Origin: Jeotgalibacillus malaysiensis
GTDB lineage: Bacteria; Bacillota; Bacilli; Bacillales; Jeotgalibacillaceae
NCBI GenBank assembly: GCA_000818095.1
Contig: CP009416.1
Span: 676,001 to 740,000, forward strand
Direction of reading: 5' to 3'
DNA length: 64,000 bases
In this document: one piece after another, positions 7,014-15,388 of the stretch
Layout: each line of letters starts with the position of its first letter
Numbering within the stretch: position 1 is the first letter of the stretch
Notes under the pieces: generated by a model
Seen by the model: the letters and a program-made list of their open reading frames with translations, nothing else
The model's database searches: none
What the model was told of the DNA's origin: nothing
Translations under genes and position numbers: made by a program

Positions 7014-7199
7014 CTAAGATTTTCTCATATATTGCTGCATATCTTTTTTATGCTTTTCATCACGTACAACAATAATTGCATGAATCAGCCCGGGGATATA
7101 ACCCAGGATTGTCAGCAGAATATTCAGCAGAAATGAGCCGAATCTGCCTGTAAATAATACCGCGAGCGGCGGCAGGAATATTGCCAGAATATAAAGCAT
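7014..7199 (-). CDS. YqaE/Pmp3 family membrane protein
   Basis: 61-residue proteolipid with two hydrophobic helices, MLYILAIFLPPLAVLFTGRFGS and FLLNILLTILGYIPGLIHAIIVV. FLPPLAVL, L-N-I-L-L-T-x-L-G-Y-I-P-G-x-I-H-A are the family signature of YqaE/Pmp3, which in yeast and plants affects membrane potential and salt tolerance and in bacteria is often stress-induced. AGAAGGG SD precedes the ATG. It lies between the pullulanase and DUF2164 genes on the same strand, with short gaps, so an operon is plausible. Confidence 0.85.
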   Translation of the reverse strand: MLYILAIFLPPLAVLFTGRFGSFLLNILLTILGYIPGLIHAIIVVRDEKHKKDMQQYMRKS

Positions 7200-7232
7200 A
7201 TCATCATCAACCCTTCTCGTTTGTATACAGGA

Positions 7233-9767
7233 TTATTCCCGTATATCCTCCGTGTTAAACGGAAGTCCGAGTACGTAGGTACTGTGACGGCTTACTTCAA
7301 CCATGTCTGATCTCAAGACCCCGAGCGGCTTGCTGTCTGCATGAATGCCGTCAGCGAGAATGTGCCATGGTCCGTCTGAATCAAGGTGGTATTTTACCGG
7401 CCCGCCGTGTGCATTATGAATGACTGTAAAACGCTTGTACGGTCCTTCCTGCGTTGTCAGGTCATAGGCGATTAACCGTTCATCAGTCGGATGGAAGTGC
7501 ATGTGCTCAATGATCGCTTCTTTTGTTCTCATCCTGAATGCAGGGTGGGCTTTTCTGAGTCTGATTAAGCCTTTTATGAATTCAACCGTCTGATTGAATT
7601 CCTCCCGTCTGTGCCAGTCGAGCTTATTGATCTCATCCGGTGAGCGGTAGCTGTTTTCAACACCGAATTTTGTTCTCATGAATTCCTGACCTGCATGCAG
7701 GAATGGAACGCCCTGTGATAGCAGGATGATTGACGTTGCCAGGCGGTGCATCCGCTTATGGTCACTCATTGTAGCATTTGGTGTTGTAAAGCAGAGTTTA
7801 TCCCAAAGCGTATGGTTATCGTGTGCTTCTGCGTAATTAACGACCTGATCAGGTGAGAGAAACGTTTTTCTGTCATAAGGCACCTTCATACCTGCAGATA
7901 CACCCTGGAGCAGGTGGTGTCTCATTCCAAGTCTGCCATTGATAAAGCCGTTATCCTGCTTTGAAAAGGTGTTTCCTTTTAGATGATCTCGAAGTGCATC
8001 GTTGAAGTGAGCGACGCCTTTCATCTGATCTGCCTGATACTGATTTGCTTTTAAATGGTCCGGCAGTGCAGTCTGCAGGTCCCAGCCCTCTCCAAGCATG
8101 ATGATGGCGGGGTCAATCTTGTCGAGTGCTTCTCTGGCAGCTCTCATCGTTTCAACGTCGTGAATCCCCATCAGGTCAAAGCGGAAACCGTCGATCTGAT
8201 ATTCAGTAGCCCAGTATACGAGTGAATCGACGATAAAGCGTCTCATCATTGCACGTTCAGAAGCTGTATCATTGCCTACCCCGGTCCCGTTTGAGAGTTT
8301 CCCGTTACGGGCGTAGCGGAAGTAATATCCCGGTACGAGCTGGTGGAAAGGGGATCTGGTGACGTCATACACGTGATTATAGACAACGTCCATAATGACA
8401 CTCATGCCGCGGTCATGGATCGATTGAATGAGCGTTTTCAGCTCTGTAATTCTTAGTGCGTGATGGGTCGGGTCTGTTGAGTAGGAACCCTCCGGTGCAT
8501 TAAAATGCTTCGGATCGTAGCCCCAGTTGTATTGAGGCTGATCAAGCTTTGTTTCATCCACGGTCCAGTAATCGTAAAAAGGCAGAAGCTGAATATGTGT
8601 GACACCAAGTTCTGCTAAGTAATCAAGACCGGTTGAAAAGCCATGCTCTGTAACAGTTCCCTGTTCAGCAAGACCGAGATACTTTCCTTTATTAAAAACC
8701 CCGCTGTCATCGTGAATCGTTGCATCCCTGATATGCAGCTCATAAATGACTGCGTCAACAGGTGACTCAAGTGTTCTTGTAACTGGGCGCCAGGAAGCGG
8801 GATTTGTCTTTTCAAGATCAACGACTGCACTCCTCAGCCCGTTTACGCTAACTGCTTTTCCGTAAGGATCCTGCGTCTCACGCCATTCTTTTCCGATCCG
8901 GACGCGATAAAGGTAGTGTGCACCTTCCCAGTCGCCGTTCAGATCAACGTGCCACGTGCCGCGTTCACCCTGATGCATTTTGTAGACATTGACTTCATCG
9001 TGCTGAATGATTTTAATCTCAGCCTGTCTTGCAGAAGGGGCCCAGAAGCAGAAGTAGGTTTTTTCAGGCGTATACTGCGAGCCGAGAAATCCATCATATT
9101 TGAACGTCTGGTCAAATTTTTTCGTCCGCATAATATCACCAAAGGTCACTTCACAATAACCGAAATGCGAAATGCTCACTTTGTAATGCTTTGTCAGGGA
9201 GAGCCTGTTTTTCGTTTTAATCACCAGGCGGTTTGCAAGATCCGAGCCTGCGTTATCCTTTTCAACACGGACTTTTTTAATCTCCGCACCTGACAGTGAA
9301 ACGCTCAGATTATCATGCTCCCAGTCAAAAGAAAGGTTGGTCAGAACAGAAATCTCATCCCATTTATCAATTTTTGCACTGATAATACCGGGAAAAACAG
9401 TGACATCGTTCAGGTTCTCATAGATCCGTTCCATGCCCTGCATCAGCCAGACCTCGGCATGACCGGAGGAATCAAAAGATGTAATAAACCGGTCGTCAAA
9501 GCGCTTGCCCGCCCAGTCATTTTCCTCAGTACTTTTACGGATAATAAAGCCGACACGCTTAATTTCTTCAGTACTCTGCAGTGAGAATACAGCCGTTTTG
9601 CCATAGCTGTCCCCCTGCGAAAACTCAACCATCTTACCGGTTTCACCTTCAAGCCAAACCCACAGATTCCATCCGTCATAATCCTGGTCGTAGCGATGGT
9701 AATGAAGTGTAACGGTCACTTCTTTTAAAATTGGCGGCTGCTTTTCATAAGATTCTATTCTCACCAT
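7233..9767 (-). CDS. pulA: Pullulanase, type I (GH13)
   Basis: 844-residue debranching enzyme that hydrolyses alpha-1,6 links in pullulan, glycogen or amylopectin dextrins. No signal peptide is visible, so it is probably cytoplasmic. Order: N-terminal CBM41/PUD-like domain (residues about 14-115, with VTLHYHRYDQDYDGWNLWVW), a linker beta domain, CBM48 (about 225-318, FLGSQYTPEKTYFCFWAPSA), then the GH13 barrel. YNWGYDP (413-419) is the pullulanase type I signature. The catalytic residues are D531 in GFRFDLMG, E560 in MLGEGWD and D650 in AEAHDNH; VVYNH (461-465) is region I. It is longer than B. subtilis AmyX (about 718 aa) because of the extra N-terminal domain. No other glycogen genes are nearby. 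Confidence 0.93.
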   Translation of the reverse strand: MVRIESYEKQPPILKEVTVTLHYHRYDQDYDGWNLWVWLEGETGKMVEFSQGDSYGKTAVFSLQSTEEIKRVGFIIRKSTEENDWAGKRFDDRFITSFDSSGHAEVWLMQGMERIYENLNDVTVFPGIISAKIDKWDEISVLTNLSFDWEHDNLSVSLSGAEIKKVRVEKDNAGSDLANRLVIKTKNRLSLTKHYKVSISHFGYCEVTFGDIMRTKKFDQTFKYDGFLGSQYTPEKTYFCFWAPSARQAEIKIIQHDEVNVYKMHQGERGTWHVDLNGDWEGAHYLYRVRIGKEWRETQDPYGKAVSVNGLRSAVVDLEKTNPASWRPVTRTLESPVDAVIYELHIRDATIHDDSGVFNKGKYLGLAEQGTVTEHGFSTGLDYLAELGVTHIQLLPFYDYWTVDETKLDQPQYNWGYDPKHFNAPEGSYSTDPTHHALRITELKTLIQSIHDRGMSVIMDVVYNHVYDVTRSPFHQLVPGYYFRYARNGKLSNGTGVGNDTASERAMMRRFIVDSLVYWATEYQIDGFRFDLMGIHDVETMRAAREALDKIDPAIIMLGEGWDLQTALPDHLKANQYQADQMKGVAHFNDALRDHLKGNTFSKQDNGFINGRLGMRHHLLQGVSAGMKVPYDRKTFLSPDQVVNYAEAHDNHTLWDKLCFTTPNATMSDHKRMHRLATSIILLSQGVPFLHAGQEFMRTKFGVENSYRSPDEINKLDWHRREEFNQTVEFIKGLIRLRKAHPAFRMRTKEAIIEHMHFHPTDERLIAYDLTTQEGPYKRFTVIHNAHGGPVKYHLDSDGPWHILADGIHADSKPLGVLRSDMVEVSRHSTYVLGLPFNTEDIRE

Positions 9768-10028
9768 GGATATCAGACCTTTCTCTGTGGTGTACTGTAA
9801 AAGTTTTGATTATTCAATCTCTTTCTATTCATTATACGGCACATTTGTGAAAAGAGGCACTTTAAGTTTCTTATTATGTGTAAAGCGCGTGGAAATGCGA
9901 TTTGAATTTTTCAATATTTCTCCGCTAAAGGTCTGAATTTTGAAAAGAATAAGCATTGATACGTGGCAACCTGCACAATATCGCTTAAAATAGAAGAAGC
10001 AGGATATTATGATGAGGGAGGAATTGTG

Positions 10029-10652
10029 ATGAAAGTATTATATATTAATGCGAATCCGCGTACGAAAAAGTCAGTCAGTGAGGACATTGCGGATACATTT
10101 ATAGAAGAACTGAAAAAAGCTGAGCAGGGTGTAGAAGTTGAGTATGCCCACCTGTATGAAATGGATCTGCAGGAAATCGATGAAGACGTATTAGGTTCAT
10201 GGGGTAAGCATCGTACAGGCGAAGAATTTACTGAGGTTGAAAAAGAAAAAGTAAAGCGGATGGATGATGTGCTGGATCAATTTTTAGCAGCTGATCTATA
10301 TGTATTTGTCACGCCGTTTTGGAATCTGCTGTTCCCGCCACGCGTGAAAACATACATTGATTCACTGTGTATCCCGGGTAAAACGTTCCGTTACACTGCA
10401 AGCGGTCAGGAAGGGCTGATCGAAGGCAAGCGTGCCGTTCACATTGAATCAGTCGGCGGTGTCTATAAAGGAACCGGTTTGAACTTCTCTGAGGATTACC
10501 TGCGTGAAGTGATGCGCTTCCTCGGTATTAAAGAATACGATTCAGTGGTTTGTGAAGGCATGAGCCAGTACCCTGACATGGCTGATAAGATCCTTGAAGA
10601 ATCGAAAGCCGAAGCAAGAGAACTGGCTCAAAAGCTTGCACGTCTGGAGTAG
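10029..10652 (+). CDS. azoR: FMN-dependent NADH:quinone oxidoreductase / azoreductase
   Basis: 207-residue flavodoxin-fold enzyme that reduces quinones and azo compounds with NAD(P)H and FMN, used in thiol-stress and electrophile detoxification. MKVLYINANPRTKKSVS supplies the N-terminal phosphate-binding loop (N-x-R-x(4)-S). VTPFWNLLFPPRVKTYIDSL is the FMN-contacting motif of AzoR, and a later ESVGGVY segment is also conserved. The ATG at 10029 follows GAGGGAGGAATTG; the longer frame to 9963 lacks an SD. It is a single gene. B. subtilis has two such paralogues (AzoR1, AzoR2) of the same length. Confidence 0.92.
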   Translation: MKVLYINANPRTKKSVSEDIADTFIEELKKAEQGVEVEYAHLYEMDLQEIDEDVLGSWGKHRTGEEFTEVEKEKVKRMDDVLDQFLAADLYVFVTPFWNLLFPPRVKTYIDSLCIPGKTFRYTASGQEGLIEGKRAVHIESVGGVYKGTGLNFSEDYLREVMRFLGIKEYDSVVCEGMSQYPDMADKILEESKAEARELAQKLARLE

Positions 10653-10656
10653 CCGG

Positions 10657-10979
10657 TTAATCGGGTGTGAAAAAGCGGATCACAAGCGGAATTTTAAAAA
10701 CTTCACCTTTTAACGCATAAATTCCGGCCATAACTGCAAATACGATCCATAATATGGTAGCACCTTATTGATCACTAGGCCAATACCGATGAAGTATAAA
10801 AAGCCTGCAGCTGCCTGATACAAAAAGTAGCTGACAGCAAAATTTAAATACACATAGCCATGCTCCCTGACAAAGGGGGCATCTCTTTTGATAAACCATA
10901 GAATCAGCGGTCCGACAATGAATGTAACGGTACTCGTGAAATACATCATGGCTGCAACGAGACGGTCTTCTGATTGCAT
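10657..10979 (-). pseudogene. DUF4870 family membrane protein, frameshifted
   Basis: Small three-helix membrane protein of the DUF4870/Tic20-like type: MQSEDRLVAAMMYFTSTVTFIVGPLILWFIKRD..FVREHGYVYLNFAVSY is typical. Reading from 10979, the frame runs to VINK at about 10765 and then ends in an unrelated PYYGSYLQLWPEFMR tail (stop at 10710). The expected family C-terminus, GATILWIVFAVMAG..ALKGEVFKIPLVIRFF, is in the neighbouring frame and ends at 10657. One missing base at the CC at 10763-10764 (perhaps GGG to GG on the coding strand) explains it. Either the gene is inactivated or truncated, or the assembly has a one-base error. SD AAAGGAG lies eight bases before the chosen ATG. Confidence 0.8.
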
Positions 10980-11096
10980 AGTCATGCTCCTTTCAAGAAC
11001 AGTCTGTGTAGCTAAGTATACGTATGAATAGCTGATAAGTTTCAACTTTGCAGGTTTTGAGCAGAGGCTGAGCTACTGACGGAAAAGTGCGTGGGG

Positions 11097-11264
11097 TTGA
11101 AGGAATTAATCGCTGGACTGAAGGGATTAACAATCGAATTGATGGGAATATCGGCAGCATTAGAGTGGTTGAGGCAATTAATTTGAAATTGAAGAAATCA
11201 TTTTCAAAATTGAAGGTATTTTTTCAGCATTGAAGCAAATATTTCAGAATTGATGGAAAAACGT
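11097..11264. repeat. 21-bp-period degenerate tandem array A
   Basis: About eight degenerate units begin TTGAAG/CTGAAG/TTGATG at 11097, 11118, 11139, 11169, 11189, 11210, 11230 and 11250, with intervals 21, 21, 30, 20, 21, 20, 20; a weaker TTAGAG lies at 11160. The consensus start is TTGAAGGAATTAAT. The array lies about 50 bp beyond the terminator of the popT-like gene and upstream of the frameshifted DUF4870 gene. No gene is seen in 10980-11310. Confidence 0.75.
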
Positions 11265-11311
11265 CTTAGCACTCTCCCAGTCATCTGACCTGCATACGCC
11301 ACTACTATCAA

Positions 11312-11349
11312 AAAGGACCTTCCCCATCATCGGAAAAGGTCCTTTTTTC
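11312..11349. terminator. Terminator of the popT-like gene
   Basis: AAAAGGACCTT and AAGGTCCTTTT form an 11-bp stem around a 13-15-base loop, with A/T runs on both sides, directly after the stop at 11351 when read on the minus strand. Confidence 0.85.
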
Positions 11350-11350
11350 A

Positions 11351-12163
11351 TTAACTGCTTCTTCCAAGCAGTACCGCTGCGTAAAAGCCTGCAGCAAGCG
11401 TGACCATGCACATAACGATATTACCAGCAGTCAGTGCAAGCCCAGGATACACAACAAATAGTGACCCAAATACAAGTCCGATAATAAATGCATACATCAT
11501 CACCGGATAACGGTTCAGCAGGTAGCGGATCAGCTTACTTGTAAAAATAAAACCAAACGCAACCCCTGCACCAATCAAAGCAATTACAGGAATATTAAAG
11601 TTACTCACAGCGGAAATCGCTGTATTATAAACACCAATCACCAGCAGTAAAAACGAACCACTGATACCCGGCAGCATCATTGCTGAACTCGCCAGAATAC
11701 CTGATCCAAAAAGCAGTGCCATATTAGGAACAGTTAAATTTGTAATAATTGCTCCGTCTTCAGAAGGGTTTGAAAAACCGATTATTAGAACAATCACTGC
11801 TCCGGCAACCAACATCGCAATATGCTTACCCTTAAAGTTTTCCTTTGCATTCGATTCCTTCAGCAGATATGGCAGAATTCCGCCGATCAGACCGATAAAA
11901 AAGAAATACGTCGGCTGAGGATGCACTTCAAGCAGCCATTCGATCAGGTTACTGAGTGCGATAATCGAGACACCCATTCCGGCGCCAAGTGTAATTAAAA
12001 AAGGCAGATGCTTTTTCCATTCTCTCGTTGTAATGCCGCTTAACGCATTGATAAACTGATCGTAAATACCAAGCAATACGGCAATTGTACCGCCGCTGAC
12101 GCCAGGGACAACATCACTTGCACCCATCGCCATACCGCGGAATATATTTCTCCAGTCAAACAT
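11351..12163 (-). CDS. popT: DUF368 family polyprenyl-phosphate transporter (PopT-type)
   Basis: 270-residue integral membrane protein of the DUF368 family, shown in other bacteria to recycle undecaprenyl phosphate across the cytoplasmic membrane for cell-wall synthesis. The N-terminal W-x-x-I-F-R-G-M-A-M-G-A-S-D-V-V-P-G-V-S-G-G-T block (residues 4-26) is the defining motif. An internal second copy, LPGISGSFLLLVIGVYNTAI, lies near residue 165, reflecting the two-repeat fold. About eight membrane segments are visible. SD AAAAGGAGC lies eight bases before the ATG. The DedA-related TVP38 protein at 35.2 kb is distinct, so this is the only Und-P flippase candidate in the window. Confidence 0.88.
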   Translation of the reverse strand: MFDWRNIFRGMAMGASDVVPGVSGGTIAVLLGIYDQFINALSGITTREWKKHLPFLITLGAGMGVSIIALSNLIEWLLEVHPQPTYFFFIGLIGGILPYLLKESNAKENFKGKHIAMLVAGAVIVLIIGFSNPSEDGAIITNLTVPNMALLFGSGILASSAMMLPGISGSFLLLVIGVYNTAISAVSNFNIPVIALIGAGVAFGFIFTSKLIRYLLNRYPVMMYAFIIGLVFGSLFVVYPGLALTAGNIVMCMVTLAAGFYAAVLLGRSS

Positions 12164-12289
12164 ACATACATGCTCCTTTTAAGTTGGTAAAATCAACAAT
12201 ATTCATTATACGGGATCAAACCGGTTTCGTCATGACTGAAAAAAGGAAAGATATAGAGAAAACGTTCACAATTTTGGGAGGTCATTAGA

Positions 12290-13186
12290 ATGCAGAAAGC
12301 GATGCTCATATTAAACCCTTCTTCAGGTAAGGAAGAAGCGCTTGATCATAAGGAATCCGTACTTGAAGTGCTCAAAGAAATGAATTATGACATTACATTG
12401 AAGGAAACTGAAAAAGAAGATGACGCAACACGGTTTGCAGAAGAGGCGTGCCGTGAGCGCTATGATCTGGTTGTTTCAATGGGCGGTGATGGCACACTAA
12501 ATGAAACGATTACAGGTCTAGCAAAGCAGGAATATCAGCCGGCACTTGGCATTGTCCCGCTCGGAACGGTTAATGACTTTGCACGCGCACTGAACATTTC
12601 CATGGACGCAGAAGAAGCGATTCAGCAGCTGAAGACGGCTGAGACGAAGCGTGTGGATATCGGACGGATCAATGACCGCTACTTTATGAATATTATTGCA
12701 CTTGGCGGGATTGCAGAAGCAACATTTGGTGTATCTGTTGAACAAAAAACGAAGCTTGGACCGCTTGCTTATATGATTGAAGGATTCAAAACCATTCGTG
12801 AAAAAGAACCGTTTGAAGCGGATATTACATACGACGGACAAAAGTGGGAGGGCAGTGCACTGCTGTTCTTAATGGCACTGACAAACTCTGTCGGAGGGTT
12901 TGAAAAGCTTGCCCCGGATGCTGAAGTAAATGATGGACATCTGCACTGTTTTGTCATCAAAGATGTACCGCTTTATAAGCTGATCAGTATTATGACTGCA
13001 CTGCTGAAAGGTGAACTTGAAGAAGATGAAAATGTAGCGTATTTTAAAGCAAAAGAAGTACACGTGAATTCAGATAAAGATCTGATCTCAAATGTTGACG
13101 GGGATGAAGGGGCACATGTGCCACTAACAGTAGAAGTATTAAGCAGACACATTCCAATTCTATGTCCTGTCGAAGATAATCAGTAA
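12290..13186 (+). CDS. YegS/BmrU-type lipid kinase (DAGK catalytic domain)
   Basis: 298-residue soluble or peripheral kinase of the diacylglycerol kinase catalytic family. It probably phosphorylates a lipid such as diacylglycerol with ATP. LNPSSGK (8-14) is the N-terminal phosphate-contacting loop and MGGDGTLNE (64-72) the nucleotide-binding GGDGT. LGTVNDFARAL (92-102) and the C-terminal NVDGDEG supply the other conserved catalytic elements. The overall sequence looks closer to BmrU than to DgkB. SD GGGAGG precedes the ATG. A benzil reductase-like SDR gene follows after 22 bases and probably shares the transcript. A second paralogue lies at 28.0 kb. Confidence 0.85.
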   Translation: MQKAMLILNPSSGKEEALDHKESVLEVLKEMNYDITLKETEKEDDATRFAEEACRERYDLVVSMGGDGTLNETITGLAKQEYQPALGIVPLGTVNDFARALNISMDAEEAIQQLKTAETKRVDIGRINDRYFMNIIALGGIAEATFGVSVEQKTKLGPLAYMIEGFKTIREKEPFEADITYDGQKWEGSALLFLMALTNSVGGFEKLAPDAEVNDGHLHCFVIKDVPLYKLISIMTALLKGELEEDENVAYFKAKEVHVNSDKDLISNVDGDEGAHVPLTVEVLSRHIPILCPVEDNQ

Positions 13187-13208
13187 TCATTTATATAGGA
13201 GGCTAACA

Positions 13209-13949
13209 ATGATTAAAGCAATGGTAACAGGTGGATCAAAAGGACTTGGAGCGGCAATTGTCAGTCACTTCATTGACCGTGAAATTGACGTAACAGATGT
13301 CTCAAGATCAGGTAATAGCAGCTTAAAGGGAAACAGGTACTATCACCATCAGCAGGTGGATATGACCTCGCTCTCTGAGTCACTGCATTTCCTCAGATCC
13401 TGGACTGAGGAGCAGGAAGAGCTGACGAAGCTTTACCTTATTCAAAATGCGGGAACTGTGCAGCCGATGGAAACAGTCGGCAGTATGGATCCTTCTGCAA
13501 TTGAAACAGCGATTGCACTGAATTATACGGCACCTGCAGCATGGGCGAATCTCGCGTTCAGGCTGGCAGATGAAAAGAATTTTGAACTCGTAATCGTTAA
13601 TATCACATCAGGTGCCGCGGACAAACCGAATCACGGGTGGAGCGTCTATGGCAGCACCAAGGCAGCACTGAACTTATTCACAGAAACAGCAGCGCTTGAG
13701 CAGGGAGAAGAAGGGCACACGATCATCTCCTACAGCCCAAGCATTATGGATACAGGCATGCAGGAGGAAATCAGGTCTACAGATGCTTCATCATTCGCTT
13801 CAGTAAAGACGTTCCAGCAGTATAAAGAACAGGGGAAGCTGCGGAAGCCGGAAGAAGTTGGCGGCGTTCTGGTTAAGGTTCTATTGGAAGAAACACTCGT
13901 GAATGGCAAGCTGTATCATGTAAATGATTATTTGCCGTCAACAAAGTAA
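13209..13949 (+). CDS. yueD: SDR family oxidoreductase, benzil reductase-like (YueD-like)
   Basis: 246-residue NADP-dependent short-chain dehydrogenase/reductase. TGGSKGLG (7-14) is the dinucleotide-binding glycine motif, NAG follows near residue 80, and the catalytic Ser (NITSGAA) and Tyr-x3-Lys (WSVYGSTKAA) are both present, so it should be active. The length and the LYHVNDYLP ending resemble B. subtilis and B. cereus YueD, which reduces benzil to (S)-benzoin. The natural substrate is unknown. SD ATAGGAGG is strong. It is downstream of, and probably co-transcribed with, the lipid kinase. Confidence 0.8.
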   Translation: MIKAMVTGGSKGLGAAIVSHFIDREIDVTDVSRSGNSSLKGNRYYHHQQVDMTSLSESLHFLRSWTEEQEELTKLYLIQNAGTVQPMETVGSMDPSAIETAIALNYTAPAAWANLAFRLADEKNFELVIVNITSGAADKPNHGWSVYGSTKAALNLFTETAALEQGEEGHTIISYSPSIMDTGMQEEIRSTDASSFASVKTFQQYKEQGKLRKPEEVGGVLVKVLLEETLVNGKLYHVNDYLPSTK

Positions 13950-13995
13950 CACACCTGTGAAATGTTTTTTAATGGAAGTGTAATGTGCTAATTGC

Positions 13996-14020
13996 GTTTC
14001 TGGTCCTCCACTTTGGGTAA
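13996..14020 (+). promoter_or_regulatory. SigB-type promoter of the acidic lipoprotein gene
   Basis: GTTTCT (13996-14001), 13 bp, GGGTAA (14015-14020) against the SigB consensus GTTTAA-N13-15-GGGTAT: nine of twelve positions with optimal spacing. It lies 46 bp before the lipoprotein start. The spacer length equals that of the window's own rsbV promoter. Confidence 0.65.
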
Positions 14021-14066
14021 AGATAGATATGTACAAAATCGATCTACTCAAAAGGAGATGGCCTCA

Positions 14067-14375
14067 ATGAATTTTAAAAAATTTCTACAAGTTGGTGCAG
14101 CAGGCGTACTTAGTTTAGGTGTATTAGCAGCGTGCGGTGATGACGGAGAAGAGATGGATCCGGCAGAGCCAGGCATGGAGGAAGAAGAAGCGCCGATGGA
14201 TGAAAACACAGATGACAACATGGAAGAGGATATGGAGGATACTGGTGAGGACATGGAAGAAGGCATGGACGACGCCGGTGATGAAATGGAAGATGGCGCT
14301 GAAGACGCTGGAGACGAAATGGAAGAAGAAACAGATGACATGCAGGACGATTCAGAAGAAGATACTGAACAATAA
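14067..14375 (+). CDS. Highly acidic repetitive lipoprotein, 102 aa
   Basis: Secreted, membrane-anchored protein: signal MNFKKFLQVGAAGVLSLGVLAAC with lipobox L-A-A-C (Cys23), followed by about 79 residues that are almost entirely Glu, Asp, Met, Gly and Ala. Degenerate 7-residue repeats such as DAGDEME, DTGEDME and DAGDEMEE alternate through the mature part. It has no cysteine beyond the lipidated one and is predicted to be extended or helical with an extreme negative charge. Start chosen at 14067 because AAAGGAG lies nine bases upstream; ATG 14058 abuts the SD. A SigB-type promoter and a terminator make it a one-gene stress unit. Function unknown; ion binding or surface hydration is a guess. 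Confidence 0.8.
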   Translation: MNFKKFLQVGAAGVLSLGVLAACGDDGEEMDPAEPGMEEEEAPMDENTDDNMEEDMEDTGEDMEEGMDDAGDEMEDGAEDAGDEMEEETDDMQDDSEEDTEQ

Positions 14376-14387
14376 TATAAAGATGGC

Positions 14388-14420
14388 TGCATCTGTCCAG
14401 TGAGGCAGATGCAGTTTTTT
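14388..14420 (+). terminator. Terminator of the acidic lipoprotein gene
   Basis: CTGCATCTG/CAGATGCAG perfect 9-bp stem (14388-14396, 14406-14414), then T6. Confidence 0.9.
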
Positions 14421-14481
14421 AGTTTCTCTTTCGTCTTTCGAAATAAAATGATAAGCTGGAAAGAAAACAGAAGGGATACAT

Positions 14482-15084
14482 ATGATGAAAACTCTTTTAT
14501 TAACAGGCTTTGAACCTTTTCTGCATTTTAAGAAGAATCCCACAATGGAGATCATTAAAGAACTGGATGGTCAGGTGATCGGTGAATGGAAGATTGCAGG
14601 GCGAATCATGGAAGTGGATTTTCATAAATCCGGCGATCAGGTTATCGGGTACTACGAAAAAGTAAAACCTGACGCAGTGATCTCACTTGGTCTTGCCGGC
14701 GGACGGACTCATATCACACCTGAGAGAATTGCAATTAATTGTAATGATGGAGAAAAAGATAACAGCGGGTTTGCCCCGGCTGGCGAAAAGATTGCAGATG
14801 AAGGTCCGGATGGAATTTTTTCAACACTACCTATCAATGCGATGGTTCAGCATCTTCATGAAAAAGACTATCCGGCGAGTATTTCAAATTCTGCAGGGAC
14901 ATACCTTTGCAATCACGTCATGTACAGGATGCTTCACCATCTGCAGCAGGAGGGCAGAAACATTCCGTCAGGCTTTATACATATTCCGGCCTCACATGAT
15001 ATGGCAGTCGAATCAAGAAGACTCCCAAGCTGGTCACAGTCAGATTTAACCGCTGCCATCAGGCTATGTATTGAGGTGCTTTGA
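14482..15084 (+). CDS. pcp: Pyroglutamyl-peptidase I
   Basis: 200-residue cytoplasmic cysteine peptidase (family C15) that removes N-terminal pyroglutamate from peptides. The catalytic triad is visible: Glu81 in PERIAIN, Cys143 in NSAGTYLCNHVMY, and His167 in FIHIPASHD. The start has LLTGFEPFLHFKKNPT, the usual GFEPF motif. Two adjacent ATGs (14482, 14485) follow GAAGGGATACAT; the first is used. It is slightly shorter than the usual 215 residues but all catalytic elements are intact. A single gene, followed by a palindromic intergenic repeat. Confidence 0.93.
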   Translation: MMKTLLLTGFEPFLHFKKNPTMEIIKELDGQVIGEWKIAGRIMEVDFHKSGDQVIGYYEKVKPDAVISLGLAGGRTHITPERIAINCNDGEKDNSGFAPAGEKIADEGPDGIFSTLPINAMVQHLHEKDYPASISNSAGTYLCNHVMYRMLHHLQQEGRNIPSGFIHIPASHDMAVESRRLPSWSQSDLTAAIRLCIEVL

Positions 15085-15096
15085 GGTTAATCTTCA

Positions 15097-15246
15097 TTAA
15101 AGTTGGCTGTTGATTGGAGCTACAGGGGGGACGCTTTCCGCAGGATCGGCGGTGAGCCTCCTCGTGCTTTGCACTGCGGGGTCTCACCTGTCCGATTTTT
15201 CCTGCTGGAGTCGCCCCCCTTCCGCTCCAATCAACAGCTGTGCAGA
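15097..15246. repeat. Palindromic intergenic repeat, copy 1 (about 150 bp)
   Basis: Terminal inverted repeats GCTGTTGATTGGAGC (from 15106) and GCTCCAATCAACAGC (to 15238) flank a GC-rich core with GGGGGGACGC, GCGGGGTCTCACC and GGAGTCGCCCCCC. The outer ends are asymmetric: TTAAAGTTGG on one side and TGTGCAGA on the other. Same family as 21710-21856, 27533-27676 and 58898-58999. No open frame. Repeats of this kind are very common between genes in Bacillaceae and Planococcaceae. The rest of 15247-15359 shows nothing I can support. Confidence 0.9.
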
Positions 15247-15359
15247 CACAATACAAATCTTTAATAAAGATAAAGCAATAAAGTATGATTAAAATAATAA
15301 GATATATAAACACAACCCTATCTTTTATTAAAATGTCACCGCAGCGAAACGATTAAAAA

Positions 15360-15388
15360 AGCCGAGACAATATTGTCCCGGCTTTTCC
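15360..15388 (-). terminator. Terminator of the 57-aa gene
   Basis: GCCGAGACAATATTGTCCCGGC hairpin, nearly perfect (one mismatch each side), flanked by A6 which reads as U6 on the minus strand. Confidence 0.85.

Noticed and set aside
14137..14403. 88-codon frame rich in Trp/Lys/Arg inside the acidic lipoprotein gene
   Set aside because: Shifted reading of the GAA/GAT-rich repeats; no SD.
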